This document shows positions 29,539-37,754 of a stretch of 64,000 bases of DNA, piece after piece. Both the position numbers and the translations under genes were made by a program. The DNA is from Acetobacter lambici (GTDB taxonomy: Bacteria; Pseudomonadota; Alphaproteobacteria; Acetobacterales; Acetobacteraceae). Within the stretch, counting starts at the first letter, position 1. Each line of letters starts with the position of its first letter. Under the pieces are notes generated by a model. It was not told where the DNA came from and ran no database searches. It worked only from the letters and a program-made list of their open reading frames with translations. The stretch lies in contig NZ_WOTD01000006.1 in the NCBI RefSeq assembly GCF_011516885.1, positions 56,418 to 120,417 of the forward strand, given 5' to 3'.

Positions 29539-30243
29539 ATGGCTGTTGTGCGTTCCGTTGTGTTTAATATTGTGGCTTTTGTGCTGACCGGGATCATGGG
29601 GGTTGGCGCCCTGCCTATCCGCTGGTTTATGCCCGGGCGTGCGCTGGCTTATGCAAAGCTGTGGTCGCGGCTGGTCCTGTGGCTGTTCCGTACCATTTGC
29701 GGGGTGCGGGTGTGCGTAAGCGGGCAGGAGCATCTGCCACAATCCGGCCCAGCACTTATTGCCTCGCAGCATCAGTCCGCGTTCGATACGCTGGTGTGGA
29801 TGCTGCTGCTGCCCCGCCCGTGTTACGTCATGAAAGGCGAATTGACCCGCATTCCCCTGCTTGGCCCTATGCTGGTGCTAACAGGTATGATGCCGGTGGA
29901 GCGTGCGGCGGGTGCGCGCGCCCTGCGCCTCTTGTTGCAGGGCACAGACAAGGCCGTTGCTGATAACCGCCAGATTATTATTTTCCCTGAAGGGACGCGC
30001 ACCATGCCGGGTGAGCATGTGGCGCTCAAGCCCGGTATTGCCGCCATGTCCAGCCATACAGGGTTGCCGGTTATTCCGGTGGCCACCAATTCGGGCCTGT
30101 TCTGGGGGCGCAATGCTTTTGTCAAACGCTCGGGCGTGCTGCATGTGTGCATTGGCCCGAGTGTTGGTCCGATCAAAAGAACGGCTCTGCTTGAAGAGAT
30201 TGAAAAAAGCTGGCGGGCGCTGGAGCCTGTCGGTGCCGCGTAA
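29539..30243 (+). CDS. 1-acyl-sn-glycerol-3-phosphate acyltransferase (PlsC-like)
   Basis: 234 residues. An N-terminal membrane helix is followed by the acyltransferase motifs: HQSAFD (the HxxxxD catalytic pair) and FPEGTR (glycerophosphate binding). It adds the second acyl chain to lysophosphatidic acid or a related lipid. Length is typical. Substrate is inferred from family only. It stands alone, followed by the AT-rich spacer with DnaA boxes. Confidence 0.88.
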   Translation: MAVVRSVVFNIVAFVLTGIMGVGALPIRWFMPGRALAYAKLWSRLVLWLFRTICGVRVCVSGQEHLPQSGPALIASQHQSAFDTLVWMLLLPRPCYVMKGELTRIPLLGPMLVLTGMMPVERAAGARALRLLLQGTDKAVADNRQIIIFPEGTRTMPGEHVALKPGIAAMSSHTGLPVIPVATNSGLFWGRNAFVKRSGVLHVCIGPSVGPIKRTALLEEIEKSWRALEPVGAA

Positions 30244-30596
30244 CCCTGTGGAGGACCGGAGCAGGAGAGGGGGATAACCAGATATCCACTGTGGATAACT
30301 TTGTGGAGTATGATCTATGTCATAAAAGGGTCATGCCAGTAATTCAGGCGGATTTACTGCATACTCCCAAGTAAATCTGGTTGAATGCTTTTGCTGGCAT
30401 GTGTGGTGTTTTGAGAAAAAATTCCAAAATTCTCTTTTCCATAAAGAGGTTTTTGGATTATGTGGGTTCAGGTGTTTTTCTGGAAAAACTGACTGGGGCA
30501 TTGGGTGGACTGCCGCTGGGGCGTGTGCTGCCAATAAGGAATTCAGGCTGTGGATAATTTTACGCGGCAGGCGGAAGACAGCCATTTGAGGTGGGG
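30244..30596. other. AT-rich spacer with DnaA boxes (possible replication origin)
   Basis: 353 bases with no gene. It holds two perfect DnaA boxes in the same orientation (TGTGGATAA at 30290-30298 and 30549-30557). An imperfect inverted box (ATATCCACT, 30282-30290) abuts the first, and a weaker GGGGATAAC lies at about 30270. Between them is an AT-rich stretch (about 30400-30460). AATTCAGGC occurs twice (30340s and 30540s). The arrangement resembles a bacterial origin but could also be a DnaA-regulated promoter of the following gene. Confidence 0.4.
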
Positions 30597-31658
30597 ATGA
30601 CACGCTTTGTAAAAACAGCCCTTGTTACGCTGGCAGTGGGGGCCGTGCTGCTTGGTGGCGGGGCTGGCGCGTTCCGCTGGAAGAGCCAGCAGTATCTGGA
30701 CCAGCTTGTCTCGCATCCTTCGGGTTTGTGCCAGTTGACTTATCAGGGCAGGCAGTCTGCGGGGGGGCTGTTTGGCGCTGGTCTGGTGTTGCAGGGCGTG
30801 CATGTGGCCTGCGCACCCACCACACATGGCGGACCTGCCCCACGGGCCATGGAATACGCCGCCAGCCATGTGTTGCTGGAGGCCGTACCGTGGCACCCGT
30901 TGCAGGTGCATATGCGGCTGGATGGGCCGCAGTCCATTGCCGTGCCATATGAGCATGATGGCGTGGAGGACAGCCGTCTGGTTGTGCTTGAAGGCAGCCC
31001 GGTGGAGGTGTTCTGGCCTGCGCGCGCCGTGCCTGCGGGCAGGGCGGCCTTTACGGCTCCGTTTGTGCATGTGCGTGGGTCAGGCGTGAGCATGACAAAC
31101 GTGCAGGGGGAATGGTTGTGGAACACGCAGGCCACTTTTCAGGCCAGTGTGCTCGGTCTTTCCCTGTCGGTGGAGCAGATGACCATTCCTACATGGCCGC
31201 AGTACCTGCAAAACGTCAAAGCCGCTTTTTCCATGCCCGGCCCGTATGAACGCCTGCGTGTGCTGGAACAGGAGGAGGAAAGTGGGCAGGCCATCTGGCC
31301 TGAACTGCTTGTGCAAAAGGCCTCAGCGGAGTGGAATGGTCTCAAACTGGGTGTGACCGGCCATGTGCGGGGTGGGCATGCTACCGCCGTGACCGGAGAT
31401 TTCTGGCTGACTATTAAAGACTGGAAGCCCTTTGTAGAACGCCTTCAACCCGAAAAAATTCTGCCCCCCGAGCAGGCCGCAGCCTTTAAAACAGCTCTGG
31501 AGGACATGATTGCCCGAGGGGACAGGTCAGGCGGCAAGCTTGTTCTCTCGCTCTCCGCACGGAACGGGTATGTTTACATGGGCGCTGTTCCGCTGGAGCG
31601 GATTTTGCCAGTTGTAAGGCTGGTGCAGCCGGCGCAAACCATACTGGCCATCCCATAA
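30597..31658 (+). CDS. DUF2125-like exported/membrane-anchored protein
   Basis: 353 residues from the ATG at 30597, with GAGG upstream. One N-terminal hydrophobic helix (about 5-28), then an all-beta-looking domain without cysteine clusters or catalytic motifs. The late segment GDFWLTIKDWKPFVERL ... LPPEQAAAFKTAL ... ARNGYVYMGAVPL matches the alphaproteobacterial DUF2125 pattern as I know it. Function unknown; likely periplasmic. Confidence 0.62.
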   Translation: MTRFVKTALVTLAVGAVLLGGGAGAFRWKSQQYLDQLVSHPSGLCQLTYQGRQSAGGLFGAGLVLQGVHVACAPTTHGGPAPRAMEYAASHVLLEAVPWHPLQVHMRLDGPQSIAVPYEHDGVEDSRLVVLEGSPVEVFWPARAVPAGRAAFTAPFVHVRGSGVSMTNVQGEWLWNTQATFQASVLGLSLSVEQMTIPTWPQYLQNVKAAFSMPGPYERLRVLEQEEESGQAIWPELLVQKASAEWNGLKLGVTGHVRGGHATAVTGDFWLTIKDWKPFVERLQPEKILPPEQAAAFKTALEDMIARGDRSGGKLVLSLSARNGYVYMGAVPLERILPVVRLVQPAQTILAIP

Positions 31659-31692
31659 CAGGCTGAGCCGTATGCTCACTTGGCGCGTGTGC

Positions 31693-32418
31693 TCAGAATA
31701 CGTCTTTCTGCTTGCGCAGGTCGGACAGTATCTGAGCGTTGGGCGCGCGCAGGAACGGGTTTGTCGCGCGCTCAAGCCCCAGTGTGGAGGGCACGGTTGG
31801 TAATCCCCTCTCCCGCAGGGCGCGGACCTCCTGCACACGGGCCTGAAGGGCTGGGTTGTCGGGGTCCACATGTAGGGCAAACAGGGCGTTGGAGAGCGTA
31901 TATTCATGTCCGCAGCACACGCGGGTCTGCTCGGGCAGGTCACGTAGCTTGCCAAGGCTTGCAAACATCTGCTGCGCCGTGCCTTCAAACAGGCGGCCAC
32001 AGCCAAGGCTGAACAGCGTATCGCCACAGAACAGGGCGGGGGGCTGGTCAAAATAATACGCAATATGGCCCAGCGTGTGGCCCGGCATGGCCAGAACCCG
32101 CCCAGCACTTTGGCCTATTTCTATTCTGTCATTGTCATTTAACGGCAGATCGAGTTTGGGCATGCGGTGCTGCTCGGCTGCGGGGCCAGCCACTTTGGCA
32201 TGGTAGCGGGTCCGCAGGGTATTGGTGCCGCCAATATGGTCATTGTGGTGGTGGGTTAGCAGAATAAAGTCCAGCCTGTTCCCGTTCTGCTCCAGTGCGC
32301 GTTCTATGGGGGGAGCCTCGCCGGGGTCTACAACAGCGGTCACGCCCGTTGCATCGTCACGCAAAAGCCATGCGTAATTGTCGCTCAGAACCGGAATGGC
32401 GCGAATGGTCAGGGGCAT
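31693..32418 (-). CDS. gloB: Hydroxyacylglutathione hydrolase (glyoxalase II)
   Basis: 241 residues from the ATG at 32418 (GGAGG upstream). Metallo-beta-lactamase fold with the zinc motif THHHNDHIGG and later PGHTLGHI, FCGDTLF and CGHEYT. It hydrolyses S-lactoylglutathione in methylglyoxal detoxification. The C-terminal HAGH domain (NPFLRAPNA) is present. Divergent from the methyltransferase gene, a common alphaproteobacterial pairing. Confidence 0.93.
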   Translation of the reverse strand: MPLTIRAIPVLSDNYAWLLRDDATGVTAVVDPGEAPPIERALEQNGNRLDFILLTHHHNDHIGGTNTLRTRYHAKVAGPAAEQHRMPKLDLPLNDNDRIEIGQSAGRVLAMPGHTLGHIAYYFDQPPALFCGDTLFSLGCGRLFEGTAQQMFASLGKLRDLPEQTRVCCGHEYTLSNALFALHVDPDNPALQARVQEVRALRERGLPTVPSTLGLERATNPFLRAPNAQILSDLRKQKDVF

Positions 32419-32485
32419 GGGGGCCTCCAGCTTGGGTGGGGGTAGGTCATGGCTTTGGCAGGGTAACATATGATAGGCATGCACC

Positions 32486-33235
32486 ATGCAGAATGCCACG
32501 TCGCGCGAAGAAAGCTTTTACGGGACTCCATCGGGCAAGGTGTACGTCAGCCTGCTGGGTGAGCGCATGCGGTGGTTCTGGCCGGAGATGAAAAACCAGT
32601 CTGTTCTGGGGCTGGGTGGTGCGGCTCCCTACCTGCACACAATCGGGGACAGTTCCACACTACGCATTGGTGCCTACCTTGGGAATACACGGGTGGATAC
32701 AGCTTTTCAGCCCGGTCAGTGCTGTGTGGTGGACCCTGCGGAACTTCCGTTTGAGCCGCAGAAATTTGACCGTATTCTGCTTGTGCATGCCCTGCAGGGG
32801 CGCGACAATCCGTTAACCGTTCTGCGCTCCGCAGCCCGTGCGCTCAAGGATGACGGGCGTCTGCTCATGGTTGTGCCCAGCCGTCTGGGCGGGCGCGCAA
32901 GGTTGCGGCGCACCCCGTTCGCCAGGGACGCATCCTTCACAAGGCCCAAGTTGCGGCAGTTGCTGGCAGCGGCCATGCTGCGGGCCGAGCAGTGGGATGA
33001 GGCTGTGTTTTTGCCCGCCAGTCAGGCCTGTCGCACGCTCAGGCGCGGTCGGCGGATGGATATTGCGGGCAAGGTGCTCTGCCCGGGTGGGGGGAGCCTT
33101 ATTCTGGTCGAGGCCGTGCCGGATATGTATTCCGCCCTGCCTTTGTCCTTGCACCACAAAAAGGGGTGGTTTGCGCGTATGCGCCTGACTTCGGCTGGTA
33201 TGGCAGGTGCGCCCAGAGCGGGAAAATTACCCTAG
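32486..33235 (+). CDS. SAM-dependent methyltransferase-like protein
   Basis: 249 residues. The class I fold is suggested by VLGLGGAAPYL (motif I region), FDRILLVHALQ and LKDDGRLLMVVPS. The N-terminus FYGTPSGKVYVSLLGERM is typical of the type-11 methyltransferase next to gloB in alphaproteobacteria. Motif I is weak (LGLGG without the usual acidic residue nearby). Substrate unknown. It ends 130 bases before the hydrogenase-like operon. Confidence 0.75.
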   Translation: MQNATSREESFYGTPSGKVYVSLLGERMRWFWPEMKNQSVLGLGGAAPYLHTIGDSSTLRIGAYLGNTRVDTAFQPGQCCVVDPAELPFEPQKFDRILLVHALQGRDNPLTVLRSAARALKDDGRLLMVVPSRLGGRARLRRTPFARDASFTRPKLRQLLAAAMLRAEQWDEAVFLPASQACRTLRRGRRMDIAGKVLCPGGGSLILVEAVPDMYSALPLSLHHKKGWFARMRLTSAGMAGAPRAGKLP

Positions 33236-33365
33236 CCATTGTCTGGTGCGGTTGAACAGATTGTATTCAGCCTGCACTCATGGTGTTATCCGCCGGATTT
33301 TATGTTCTTAGCTTCTGGGGCCGGGTTCCATTCTTCTTTCTTGTGTTCTTTGTGGTCTGCTTCTG

Positions 33366-35027
33366 GTGCTGGTGGCGCTGGGTGTTGTTGCCGTGGTGCC
33401 GGACAGGCTCCTGCGCGGCACGGCATTCTGGCGGGCGGAAATTCTGGCAGCCTTATGGGGCCTTGCCGGGGTAACGGCCCTGATCGGGGCGTCCTTTCGG
33501 GTGGAAGGGGAGTTGGGGTGGTTCCCCGTATTCGGGGCGGATGGACCCTCCCTGCCCATGCTGGCCATTCTGGCGTGTGTGGGCGCGCTGGTGGGCAGGG
33601 GGCGTGCGGGTGTTGCCTGCGTGCTGGCCTGCTTGGGCGTGCTGGCTTTGTCTCCACTGGTTTTTGGGCTTTTTACAGGCACGGCTCTTGTGCTGCTGGC
33701 CGGGCGCGGCAAGCGTGGGCTGTGCCTGCCGTTTGCTGTTCTGCCTGCCTGTATTCCTGCGGATAGCAGTCTGTCCGTGCCGTTGCTGGGGGTTATGGTT
33801 CTGCTGGTCGGCTGGGCTGTTGGCGTCCAGCGGGGGCCGCTGGCTGTTCTGCCTGCCTGTATTGGTCTGTTCTTGCTTGGCCGCCTATTGGCGGAGGTGG
33901 GGGAACTACCTCTGCTCTCTCAGGTTGTCTTGCTGGTGTGTGGTGGTGTGGTGGCCTGTGCGGGGCTTGTACAGGCCATGCGCGACCAGCAGGGTACGGC
34001 TCTTGTGGCGGGGTTGGCAGCGTGCTGGTACGGCATGCTGGTGTTTGCCCTTGTGCTTGCGCTTTCCTCCCCCCTTGGTGGTGCGGATACGTTCCGTACA
34101 ACGGTTGTTCTGGGTATGGGTGGTCCCGTTGTGGCGCTGCTGGGTATATTGTGGACCGCCCAGTGGAGGGAGGCTATCGGCAGTGCCGTGCTGCGCACCC
34201 AATCCGCCAGATGGCTGCTGGGTGTTGTGTTGCTCCAGTGTTCTGCCCTGCCGCCATGTGGCGGGTTTCTGGTCCTGTGGGCGGCATTGGCGGGCGGGAA
34301 TTACTCGGTCGAGGCCACGCAGCCGGTCATGGCGTTGCTGGCGCTTGTGCTGGTTGTGTTTTTTGTAGGTCTTGGTGTTGTGTTCAATGCCGGTCTGGTG
34401 CGCGCAGGCCTGTTGCTTCTGTCTGGACCAGCGGGTGCGGTGGATGCCGTGCCAGCCATGGTCCTGCCTTTGTGGGTTTGTGCGGTGTTGGCCAGTGTGC
34501 TGGCTTTTTTGCCAGGTATCTGGCTGTTCGTAGCGGATCATCTGGTCGTGGGGCCGCCGCTGCCGCCCATAACATGGCAGGATCTGACCACTGTGCATTT
34601 TGCTGGCCATGCCGCTCGCCTGACCCCCATGCTTGTTCTGCTGGGTGTGGCGCTGGCGCTGTGTGCTACTGGTCTTTTGGTCCGGTTGTTTGGTTTTATG
34701 CCCTTTGCCCCCACCACGCGGCAGGTAACCGCATGGCGGCAGGGAGCGCCGTTGTGCGATACAACGCCAGCGCAGAGCGGGCCGCAGGACGATGCGGGCA
34801 TGGATCGGCTGCCTTTGTGGCCAGCATGGCGTGGTTTTTTGTCCGCGCCCAGTACGGTTACGGCCCTGCGCGCGCCGGGAGCTTTGCCGCGCAGGGGAGT
34901 GGTTTTGTGGCGGTATGCACGTCGCAGGCTGTTCATGGTCACGGGCTGGTGCGAAGCGCAGGGCATGGTCCTTATTCTGCTTCTTATGGGGGTGGGCCTG
35001 CTGGCAGGGCTGTTTGTGGGTAAATGA
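33366..35027 (+). CDS. HyfB-like (NuoL/antiporter-type) membrane subunit of an Ehr-type complex
   Basis: 553 residues, many membrane helices, shorter than E. coli HyfB (672). The segment ALPPCGGFLVLWAALAGG corresponds to the family's LPP..GF.S.W motif. Where HyfB/NuoL proteins carry the conserved Glu and Lys of the proton path (DLKxLLAYSS and HALFKxxLF regions), I see DQQGTALVAGLAA and FRTTVVLGMGG, so the key lysines appear lost. The start is unsettled: GTG at 33366 lacks a ribosome site and cuts into the first helix; the frame is open back to 33312 without ATG. The stop overlaps the next ATG (ATGA). Confidence 0.7.
   Translation: MLVALGVVAVVPDRLLRGTAFWRAEILAALWGLAGVTALIGASFRVEGELGWFPVFGADGPSLPMLAILACVGALVGRGRAGVACVLACLGVLALSPLVFGLFTGTALVLLAGRGKRGLCLPFAVLPACIPADSSLSVPLLGVMVLLVGWAVGVQRGPLAVLPACIGLFLLGRLLAEVGELPLLSQVVLLVCGGVVACAGLVQAMRDQQGTALVAGLAACWYGMLVFALVLALSSPLGGADTFRTTVVLGMGGPVVALLGILWTAQWREAIGSAVLRTQSARWLLGVVLLQCSALPPCGGFLVLWAALAGGNYSVEATQPVMALLALVLVVFFVGLGVVFNAGLVRAGLLLLSGPAGAVDAVPAMVLPLWVCAVLASVLAFLPGIWLFVADHLVVGPPLPPITWQDLTTVHFAGHAARLTPMLVLLGVALALCATGLLVRLFGFMPFAPTTRQVTAWRQGAPLCDTTPAQSGPQDDAGMDRLPLWPAWRGFLSAPSTVTALRAPGALPRRGVVLWRYARRRLFMVTGWCEAQGMVLILLLMGVGLLAGLFVGK
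33735..33863 (+). repeat. In-frame direct repeat inside the hyfB-like gene
   Basis: An exact 21-base sequence occurs at 33735-33755 and 33843-33863, 108 bases (36 codons) apart. Both copies encode AVLPACI. Recombination between them would remove 36 residues without a frameshift. Confidence 0.9.
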
Positions 35028-36040
35028 CGCATTCCATTCCTTGGGGCTGGGTCCTCCTTTTTCTGCCGCTCATGGTGGTACAGGCTCTGGCCATGGTGTT
35101 GGCGGCCCCGTGGTTGAGCGGGCTTGTCGGGCGGGTGGCCGGGCGTCTGTCGGGCGTGTCGTCCTTTCCCGTCATGGGCCGGTGGCAGGATATATGGCAT
35201 CAGTTCCGTCGCCCTCGCCTGGGGCAAAACGGCATGCAGTTGGCTGGTATTGCCTGTGCGGGAGCGCTTGTGCTGGCTGTGCTGGGTTGCGGGCTTACGC
35301 CTGCATTTACGCTGGTCATTCCAGACCTGCCCGCACCGGGGTTGTTGCTGATCTGCTGTGTGCTGGTTATGGCGCTTGTGCTGCTGAACGTGCCATGTGT
35401 GCTCGACGGTGGGTTGGGTGCGGTGCGTGGTGCCCGTGGCATGCTGGGAGCATTTCTGTTGCTGCCTGCGCTGGTTCCGGTTTTTCTGCTCTGTGGCGCG
35501 CGTGATTTTTCGGATTTTCTGGCCCGGGTGCATGGGCTTTCCCCCGTGACGGATGGCGCGCCTTTTGTGCTGGCTGGTGTTGCGCTGTTTTTGGTCCCGG
35601 CTCTGGCCTGGCCCGTGCAGGATGAGAAGGTCGCCCTGCTGGCAGGGCCGGAGCGCGCCATGTGGCTCTGGGCCGCCGATTGTGTGCAGATTGCGTGGGT
35701 CGTGCTGGCGCTGGATACGGCATGGCCGGGTAGCCTTGCCCTGCCCGATGATGGTGGAATGGAACAATGGCTCAGCCAGTACCTGCTTGGTTTTGGCCTT
35801 TGGGGTGTAAAACTGATGTTTGCGGGGGTGTTGCTGGCACTGGTCAGGCTGGTTGTGCTGCCTCCCTTGCGGCGCGCACGCGTTCGGCTGGTCAGTATTT
35901 TTCTGCTTGGGGTTCTGGCCTTGCAGGTCACATGGTCTGTTCACCCCAGATTGCCTGAACGTGATGACACCAATGTAGCCGCAACGGTGCAGGAAGGTGG
36001 CCCACAGGCCTCCACCACGGGCATGGAGGAGGTGCAATGA
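35024..36040 (+). CDS. HyfC-like (NuoH-type) membrane subunit of an Ehr-type complex
   Basis: 338 residues, multiple membrane helices. Its gene position and the segment PVQDEKVALLAGPERAMWLW, aligned by eye with the acidic loop of HyfC/HycD (P.EAEQEL..G...EY), identify it as the NuoH-type subunit. In related complexes it links the soluble arm and the antiporter-like subunits. The acidic loop is only partly kept (DE). ATG and stop overlap neighbours by four bases on each side. Confidence 0.7.
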   Translation: MTHSIPWGWVLLFLPLMVVQALAMVLAAPWLSGLVGRVAGRLSGVSSFPVMGRWQDIWHQFRRPRLGQNGMQLAGIACAGALVLAVLGCGLTPAFTLVIPDLPAPGLLLICCVLVMALVLLNVPCVLDGGLGAVRGARGMLGAFLLLPALVPVFLLCGARDFSDFLARVHGLSPVTDGAPFVLAGVALFLVPALAWPVQDEKVALLAGPERAMWLWAADCVQIAWVVLALDTAWPGSLALPDDGGMEQWLSQYLLGFGLWGVKLMFAGVLLALVRLVVLPPLRRARVRLVSIFLLGVLALQVTWSVHPRLPERDDTNVAATVQEGGPQASTTGMEEVQ

Positions 36041-36624
36041 CCCTTATTGCCATTCTTGTGCCCATGGTGGCCTTGTGCGTTGTTGCGCGCGGTGTGGGGT
36101 TTCTGCTGCTTGCGGGGGTGGTAACCGCTCTGGCCATGCTGGTGGATGGACTGACTCCTTTGCAGGAAGTTGGAGCTGCTCTGGCGCTGCTGTTTGCGGC
36201 TGTGCCCCCGCTCTTTTTAACTCGCTACCAGCATGACGCCACGCTTGAGCGCAGCGGTGCCGCCGTGCCGTTTTTTGCTCTGGGGCTAATGGTTCTGCTG
36301 CTGCTTGCCTGTAGCCGCGCGGGGAGCACGGTTTTTCCCGCCGGGTTGTGCACCATGGTGGCGGGCCTTGTGGCCGTTGTGTGCCGCCAGAGCATGGTCT
36401 GGCAATGGGCGGGGCTTTTAACCTGTATCGAAGGTATTTTGCTGTCCGCCGTGCTGGGCCGCCAGCCCGTGGTGCTGGGTGTGGCGGCACTGGCCGGGGC
36501 GGTGGTGCTGCTCCTTGGTGGCATGTGTATCCACCGGATTATGCCGCGTGTTGTGCCGCTGCGCGCTGCGGGCCAGCGCACCACCAGACGTGCTGACCCG
36601 TCGGACGGAGGGGCAGACGCATGA
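36037..36624 (+). CDS. HyfE-like (NuoK-type) membrane subunit
   Basis: 195 residues, six or so membrane helices and a polar C-terminal tail. Assignment rests on size, gene order (B-C-E-F-G-I as in the hyf operon) and the helix pattern with a SVxxGLLxxIEGxLL-like segment (WQWAGLLTCIEGILLSAVLG). The glutamate in that helix corresponds to one used by NuoK-type subunits, so this subunit looks less degraded than the two antiporter-like ones. Overlaps both neighbours by four bases. Confidence 0.68.
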   Translation: MTLIAILVPMVALCVVARGVGFLLLAGVVTALAMLVDGLTPLQEVGAALALLFAAVPPLFLTRYQHDATLERSGAAVPFFALGLMVLLLLACSRAGSTVFPAGLCTMVAGLVAVVCRQSMVWQWAGLLTCIEGILLSAVLGRQPVVLGVAALAGAVVLLLGGMCIHRIMPRVVPLRAAGQRTTRRADPSDGGADA

Positions 36625-37754
36625 GTATGGGTATGGAAGCCACAGTTTTTCTGGCCGCCCTTGCGTTTGTATGGCCCTTTGTTGGCGCGTTGGTTGTGGC
36701 GGCCCTGCCTGCCCCGCACAGCCGCGAGGCAGCGATATGGATGGCCGGTATTGGCTGCGCTCTTTCGGTTATCGTGTTCATGTTCCCCTCGGTGGGTGGC
36801 AACGCCAGCGGTTGGGATGATGACCCGGTGCAAAGGGCAGGCCGGGTTATGCTGGCGTTTGGTCTGCTGTTGCTGGTGCTGGAAAACGCCGTTCAGCCTG
36901 ATCGGCTGTTGCGCAGCCTGCCCCACGTGTGCACCGCTCTGGCGGGGCTGGCCTGTGTGGCCCCTGAACCCGCCGTGGGGTTGGGTATTCTGGAACTGGC
37001 TCTGGCGTGGGGGGTGTTCGTGTTCACGCGCCCGGCCGGGCGGGCCAAAACCGGGTGGGGGTTAATCCGAACCGGATCGGTGGGTACCGTCCTTGTGCTG
37101 TCTGGACTGCTGTTGCCACAGGGGAGCACGGTTTCTGGCCTGATGATGGCCTGTGGTCTTGTTATTTTAACCGGTCTGGCGCCGTTTGGTCAGTTCTGGC
37201 GCGACCGGAACGACAGTTTTCTGTTCCTCCCTTTTGCTGGCGCATCCATCCTTTTGGCCATGCGGCTGCGCGGGCATGGTGGTGCTGCGTTTGAGATGGC
37301 CCTTGTGGCCGCGGGTCTTGTCTCGGTCTGGTTAACGGCCAGTGCTGGCCGTGCGGGGCACAGGCAGAGACTGTTCCGCACATTTCCCTCGGCGCTCGCA
37401 CTCATGGCCGTTGGGGTGGAGGCGGATGTTGCGGCGTTGCTGTTCCTGTGTGGGTGGTGCCTTGCGGGGGGCAACCGGAGTGGGCGCGGCTGGGCGGTTA
37501 ATGTTCTGGCGTGCTTTCCCCCCGGTGCGCCGTTTGTGGGTTGCCTGCTCCTGCTTTCCGTCATGACTGACTGGTCATGGCCTGTGGCGGTTCTGACCGT
37601 GTGTGGTATTCTGGCTGCCGTGCTGCGCGCCGTGCCGGACAGGGAGGCCGCGCGCCTGTTCTGGCCGGAGGATATGGCCGGGCGTGTGGCGTGTTCAGTC
37701 CTGACGATCATGGGCTTTCTGGTGCCGTTGGCCATGATGCTCGGAGCGTTCTGA
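36621..37754 (+). CDS. HyfF-like (antiporter-type) membrane subunit, shortened
   Basis: 377 residues against about 526 for HyfF. The segment LTGLAPFGQFWRDRNDS matches the family's LAP.H.WLPDAHAEAP, but the glutamate-bearing part is replaced, and the following SGVLLK helix reads PFAGASILLAMRL with no lysine. These are the residues thought to carry protons in NuoL/M/N-type subunits, so pumping here is doubtful. Its stop (TGA 37752-37754) overlaps the next ATG. Confidence 0.65.
   Translation: MSMGMEATVFLAALAFVWPFVGALVVAALPAPHSREAAIWMAGIGCALSVIVFMFPSVGGNASGWDDDPVQRAGRVMLAFGLLLLVLENAVQPDRLLRSLPHVCTALAGLACVAPEPAVGLGILELALAWGVFVFTRPAGRAKTGWGLIRTGSVGTVLVLSGLLLPQGSTVSGLMMACGLVILTGLAPFGQFWRDRNDSFLFLPFAGASILLAMRLRGHGGAAFEMALVAAGLVSVWLTASAGRAGHRQRLFRTFPSALALMAVGVEADVAALLFLCGWCLAGGNRSGRGWAVNVLACFPPGAPFVGCLLLLSVMTDWSWPVAVLTVCGILAAVLRAVPDREAARLFWPEDMAGRVACSVLTIMGFLVPLAMMLGAF

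Noticed and set aside
33239..33766. Alternative plus-strand frame with an ATG at 33302 ahead of the hyfB-like gene
   Set aside because: It is out of frame with the antiporter-type protein and gives Cys/Gly-rich sequence without domain match.
34538..36037. Minus-strand open frame of about 499 codons opposite the hyfB/hyfC-like genes
   Set aside because: His/Gln/Arg-rich shadow of membrane-protein codons on the other strand.
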